Origin: Mesoplasma syrphidae
GTDB lineage: Bacteria; Bacillota_I; Bacilli_A; Mycoplasmatales; Mycoplasmataceae
Reading direction: 5' to 3'
Length of the DNA stretch: 64,000 bases
Assembly (NCBI RefSeq): GCF_002843565.1
Contig: NZ_CP025257.1
Coordinates: 744,001 to 808,000, forward strand
Under the pieces are notes generated by a model. That model did no database searches, was not told the origin of the DNA, and saw only the letters and a list, made by a program, of their open reading frames with translations. Position 1 is the first letter of the stretch; each line of letters opens with the position of its first letter. Below, piece after piece: positions 60,824 to 64,000 of this stretch. The position numbers and the translations under genes are program-made.

Positions 60824-61280
60824 ATGAAAATTTCTTTAGCATATAATAAGCGTCACAAAGTCAGAAACTTTAAATACTTTTTGAAATATAGTTTATGAAT
60901 GTGATTTTGCTTATAAGAATGTTCAGAAAACGAGTTCAAATTATATTATCAATATTCGTTGTGTGGGCTTTAAATTCTTGATATATTAGTTCCTATATCC
61001 TATAATTTCATTGCCTTTTGCGGTCGCATGTTTGGCAGTCAATGCAGCTTTATTATTTGCCATTGAGATTCTGTTAATAACGGCACTCGCAAAGGAGTAT
61101 ATAGTATTTTTGTTTTGTACCTACTTGGTAAAACAGTAAAATCAAAATAAGATAAAAAGTCATGTTAAGTATAATTTTTCAAAGTGCCACAATAATTTGA
61201 CTTCAACTGCATTGTTTTTTAATGATGTGGCAGTAGTTTGTTCAACGCCTGTTAATTTTAGTTTTGTCTATACATTGTAA
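60824..61280 (+). pseudogene. decayed membrane-protein gene, possibly an ABC sugar permease
   Basis: Plus strand. It begins MKISLAYNKRHKVRNFKYF followed by a hydrophobic start, then a stop. Further hydrophobic coding-like patches continue in other frames (one contains RVQIILSIFVVWALN, another AVNAALLFAIEILLITAL) until TAA at 61278. The basic N-terminus plus membrane segment is reminiscent of MalG-type permeases. A good terminator lies downstream in the right orientation. Identity is a guess; decay by frameshifts and stops is what I see. Confidence 0.35.
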
Positions 61281-61340
61281 AAATAAATAAAATATAAATG
61301 TAAATATTTGAATAACTACTTGCTTCTAAAACGAAGACTT

Positions 61341-61375
61341 AAAAAACACAGAAAAACAAGTTCTGTGCTTTTTTT
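61341..61375. terminator. bidirectional terminator after the decayed gene
   Basis: CACAGAA/TTCTGTG hairpin between six A and seven T. It could serve the plus-strand remnant and the minus-strand trmB. Confidence 0.75.
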
Positions 61376-61428
61376 ATATTAAGACTTTTCAATTGGTAGT
61401 TAGTATTTTGGTGCCTCTATAAATGACT

Positions 61429-62091
61429 TTATTTTTTATTTCTCAAAATTAATTTATTAATATTTTTACCCAAATTATGAAATTTAGTTTCATATTCAGT
61501 AGCAATATTATTTTGTAGTAACGTTTGTTCATTATATAGGTCTGTTGTTTGGCTAATAATTTCTCATTTATTTGTCAACTTTAAGTTTTCCAAAGTAGAT
61601 TCAAATAATCCATCATTATCAGTTTTAAAATGCAACTCACCATTTTCTTTTAAAATTTTTGAATACATATTTAAAAACTCAATGTAAGTTAAACGTTTCT
61701 TTGCATGACGCGATTTTGGTCAAGGATCTGAAAAATTTAAAAAAATTTGATCAACAGAATCATCTGAGAACATTTGACTTAAATCTTCAGCAAAATTATT
61801 AAAGTACTTTAGGTTGAATAACGGAGTTTTTCCAAACGTAGCTAGAGTTTTTTTAAGAGCAACTCCAGTAACGGTTTTTTCTTTTTCCATTCCAATAAAA
61901 TTAAATGTAGGATTTAATAATGCATGCTGAGTTATAAAAGTTCCTTTACCACAACCGATTTCCAAGTAAACAGGAAAATTATTCTTAAACTCTCTTGCAA
62001 AATCAACTTTTGCTGTTTTATCTCAGGTAATTAAATACTCCTTATTAACTTCTAAAAAATCGTCAGTTCATGATTTCTTTCTTAATCTCAT
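61429..62091 (-). CDS. trmB: tRNA (guanine-46-N7)-methyltransferase TrmB (220 aa)
   Basis: ATG behind GGGAG, TAA stop. AdoMet motif EIGCGKGTF at residues 44-52, FIGMEKE (motif II), and the family hallmark [16 protein letters not shown] (Trp as UGA). Full length. It methylates G46 in the variable loop of tRNAs. It starts 14 nt after the mgtE stop, so it is cotranscribed. Confidence 0.95.
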
Positions 62092-62105
62092 ATTTCTCCC
62101 TTATT

Positions 62106-63512
62106 TTATAAAAATGCAGTTCCAACTCCTAAGAAAATTGCAACAGCCGCAATATCTACTAAAGTTGTAACTAACGGCGATGACGCCAATGTCGGATCTA
62201 GTTTAAAAGTTTTTGCCAGCAATGGCAACATGCATCCCAAAATATTCGCAAAAATTATGCTCAGAATTAATCCTAACGAACTTGTCCCAATTGCAATTCA
62301 AACATTTGAAGAAGACAAGTCACCCTTATATTGAACCAAATAAATTAAAATTAATCTAACAATATTAATTAATACTAGCGGCAGGGTTATTAAAATTGAA
62401 ACAGTAAACTCTTTTAAAATAATTTCTTTGACTTCTTTTTTGTGAATTTGGCGTAGCGATAGCGAACGTACCATCATTAAAGCTGACTGATTACCACTGC
62501 TTCCAGCAATTCCAGCAACAATCAAAATCATTGGTAACAATAACAATAAGAGTTGATCGCTGTTACTTTGAGAAGCCTCTTTATTGTAAATTCCAAAAAA
62601 CACCACCAATAAAATTTGAGTAATTGTTCCCAAGACTAACATAGCCATTAATCAAATTGAACGTGATTTAAACATTTTAAAAATAGTTGTTTCAAAATAG
62701 TCTGATTTGGCATCATTAATGCCGGCAAATTTTTGCAAATCTTCTGTAGCTTCTTCAACTAATACATCAATAACATCATCAACAGTAATAATTCCAACCA
62801 ATTTTTCTTGCTTATCAACAACTGGCAATGTATTAAGGTCATAGCGCTTGAAAATAATTCCTACTTCTTCTTGATCCAACTCACTTGCAACTGACACAAT
62901 TTTTGAATCCATGATTTCCGACATTTTTTGACTTGGTTGATTTAAAATCAAATCCTTAATCTCAATATGACCAAGAAGTTTTCCGATGCTATCAGTTACA
63001 TATAAATCATCAATTTCATCATAATCCTCATGACGACGACGAATAATTTTAATAGCTTTTTCTACGGTATCATCAGCTTTTAATTCAGTAAAGTTAACTG
63101 ACATAATGCCTCCAGCCGTTTCCTCATCATATTTTAAAATGCTATTAATTTCTTTGCGTTGCTCCTTAGTCGCAGCTTTTAAAATTTTTTTTACGACCTG
63201 AGCTGGCATATCATCAATTACATCAATAATGTCATCAGTATATAATTCATCTACAATTTCTTGAACTTCTGCTGAAGTAAATGAACTAATGATAAACTCT
63301 TGATGTTCTGAAGACAAGTAAGTAAAAATTTCAGCAGCTTCCTCAATTTCAAGCATACGAAAAATTCTTAGAACAGCTTTTTCATCAGTTTGCTCTAAAG
63401 CTTCTGCAAAATCAACATATTGACATTGTTTTGAAATTTCTCTTACTTGTTTAATATTTTTTGATTCACTAGCTTCAATTAAAAGTTTTTCAAGTTCTGA
63501 AATATTTAGCAT
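62106..63512 (-). CDS. mgtE: magnesium transporter MgtE (468 aa)
   Basis: ATG behind TAGGAG. N-terminal helical domain (residues about 1-130, with LEIEEAAEIFTYL and EIVDELYTDDIIDVIDDMP), two CBS domains (about 135-255), plug helix, then five membrane segments with GSSGNQSALMMVRSL and the final LDPTLASSPLVTTLVD. UGA(Trp) between them. Mg2+-gated channel whose cytoplasmic domain closes the pore at high Mg2+. Followed by trmB. Confidence 0.97.
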
Positions 63513-63625
63513 CCAATTCTCCTATTTTATTTTTAAAGATAATATTATTATATTAACAAAAAATGAGGTATTATGGTTCAGTACAAGTAAATTACTTTTA
63601 TGAATGAATTGATAAAAATTAATGA

Positions 63626-63664
63626 AACAAAAATACCTGCAAGGATATCAGTACCTTTGCAAGT
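63626..63664 (-). terminator. terminator of the gene at the right edge
   Basis: ACTTGCAAAGG/CCTTGCAGGT hairpin with a loop of about 9 nt, followed by ATTTTTG on the minus strand. It lies about 60 nt beyond the stop of the partial gene. Confidence 0.65.
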
Positions 63665-63723
63665 ATTATCAGTTAAATTTTACTTAACGTGTTGCTGGTC
63701 AGTTTTGATGACCACACTATCTT

Positions 63724-64000
63724 TTAAAAATACATCGCTCCATTTGCATAAATAAATTTGCAATCCAATTTAGCATTTTTTTCCAAATATTCTTTGTTAT
63801 GAGTATCCAAGAATTTTTCATAGTTTTTAATCATTTCAATTGCTTCGCTGTGTGACTTTGCTAATCAAAGACGATTTTCACTATTTAATTGAGTATCGAA
63901 AATTGCTCCAAAAACAAAGTGATTAATTGAAAATTCATTAAGCTGTTTTGTAGATGACTTTTGATGATAACGAAAATCTGATATCACTGGAATCAAAACT
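63724..64000 (-). CDS. 3' end of an unidentified gene (last 91 aa seen)
   Basis: Open frame entering from the right edge and ending with TAA at 63724. It contains one UGA(Trp). The visible part is soluble and mixed helical, with a segment HFVFGAIFDTQ and a run rich in Lys/Glu. No family can be named from this fragment. Confidence 0.65.

Overview
The window is AT-rich DNA from a mollicute that reads UGA as tryptophan (genetic code 4). Nearly every gene is interrupted by in-frame UGA under the standard code and becomes one intact, family-length protein when UGA is read as Trp; one example is the Trp of the thioredoxin WCGPC motif. The lipoprotein signals, the spacer without tRNA between 16S and 23S, the UGA code and a 2'-deoxyguanosine-like riboswitch point to the Spiroplasma/Mesoplasma/Entomoplasma group. 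The genus is an inference. All genes lie on the minus strand except ktrA, a 120-aa protein gene and one decayed gene.

Layout by window coordinate. 250-1390: ten tRNAs. 1980-9507: a cluster of four large, related, membrane-anchored surface proteins plus a small zinc-ribbon-like protein. 9706-15051: polyamine ABC importer potA-potB-potCD, preceded by a 44-codon leader ORF with a hairpin. 15151-17466: a secreted protein, a small acidic protein, a Cof-type HAD phosphatase and a plus-strand unknown. 18158-21100: thioredoxin, a second HAD phosphatase and a DpnII-type GATC restriction-modification pair. 21211-26066: the rRNA operon. 26435-28000: six tRNAs around a lipoprotein gene. 28305-32794: a membrane protein, folD and the K+ uptake pair ktrB/ktrA (divergent). 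33270-38464: gatB, gatA, gatC and ligA. 38544-43810: a flippase-like membrane protein, a pseudouridine synthase, a CPBP protease-like protein, an unknown and HPr. 43886-53234: pcrA, an RDD protein, a glycosyltransferase, asnS, HAD, an alpha/beta hydrolase, an RpiR-type regulator and tsaD. 53322-60124: a BMP-type nucleoside ABC importer operon headed by a riboswitch. 60372-64000: a Cys-rich metallothionein-like mini-protein, a decayed gene, trmB, mgtE and the 3' part of a further gene.

The genes fit a host-dependent, wall-less bacterium that imports polyamines, nucleosides, K+ and Mg2+. GatCAB next to a separate AsnRS fits the usual mollicute arrangement in which Gln-tRNA(Gln) is made by transamidation. 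The observation I rate most interesting is the riboswitch at 60015-60124. It is a purine-riboswitch fold that, from memory, closely resembles the Mesoplasma florum 2'-dG-I aptamer. It has a clear terminator/antiterminator platform and sits directly upstream of the nucleoside importer. Also notable are very long coiled-coil domains fused to permeases of both ABC importers, the pot leader ORF/hairpin, and two Cys-rich mini-proteins that are easy to miss.
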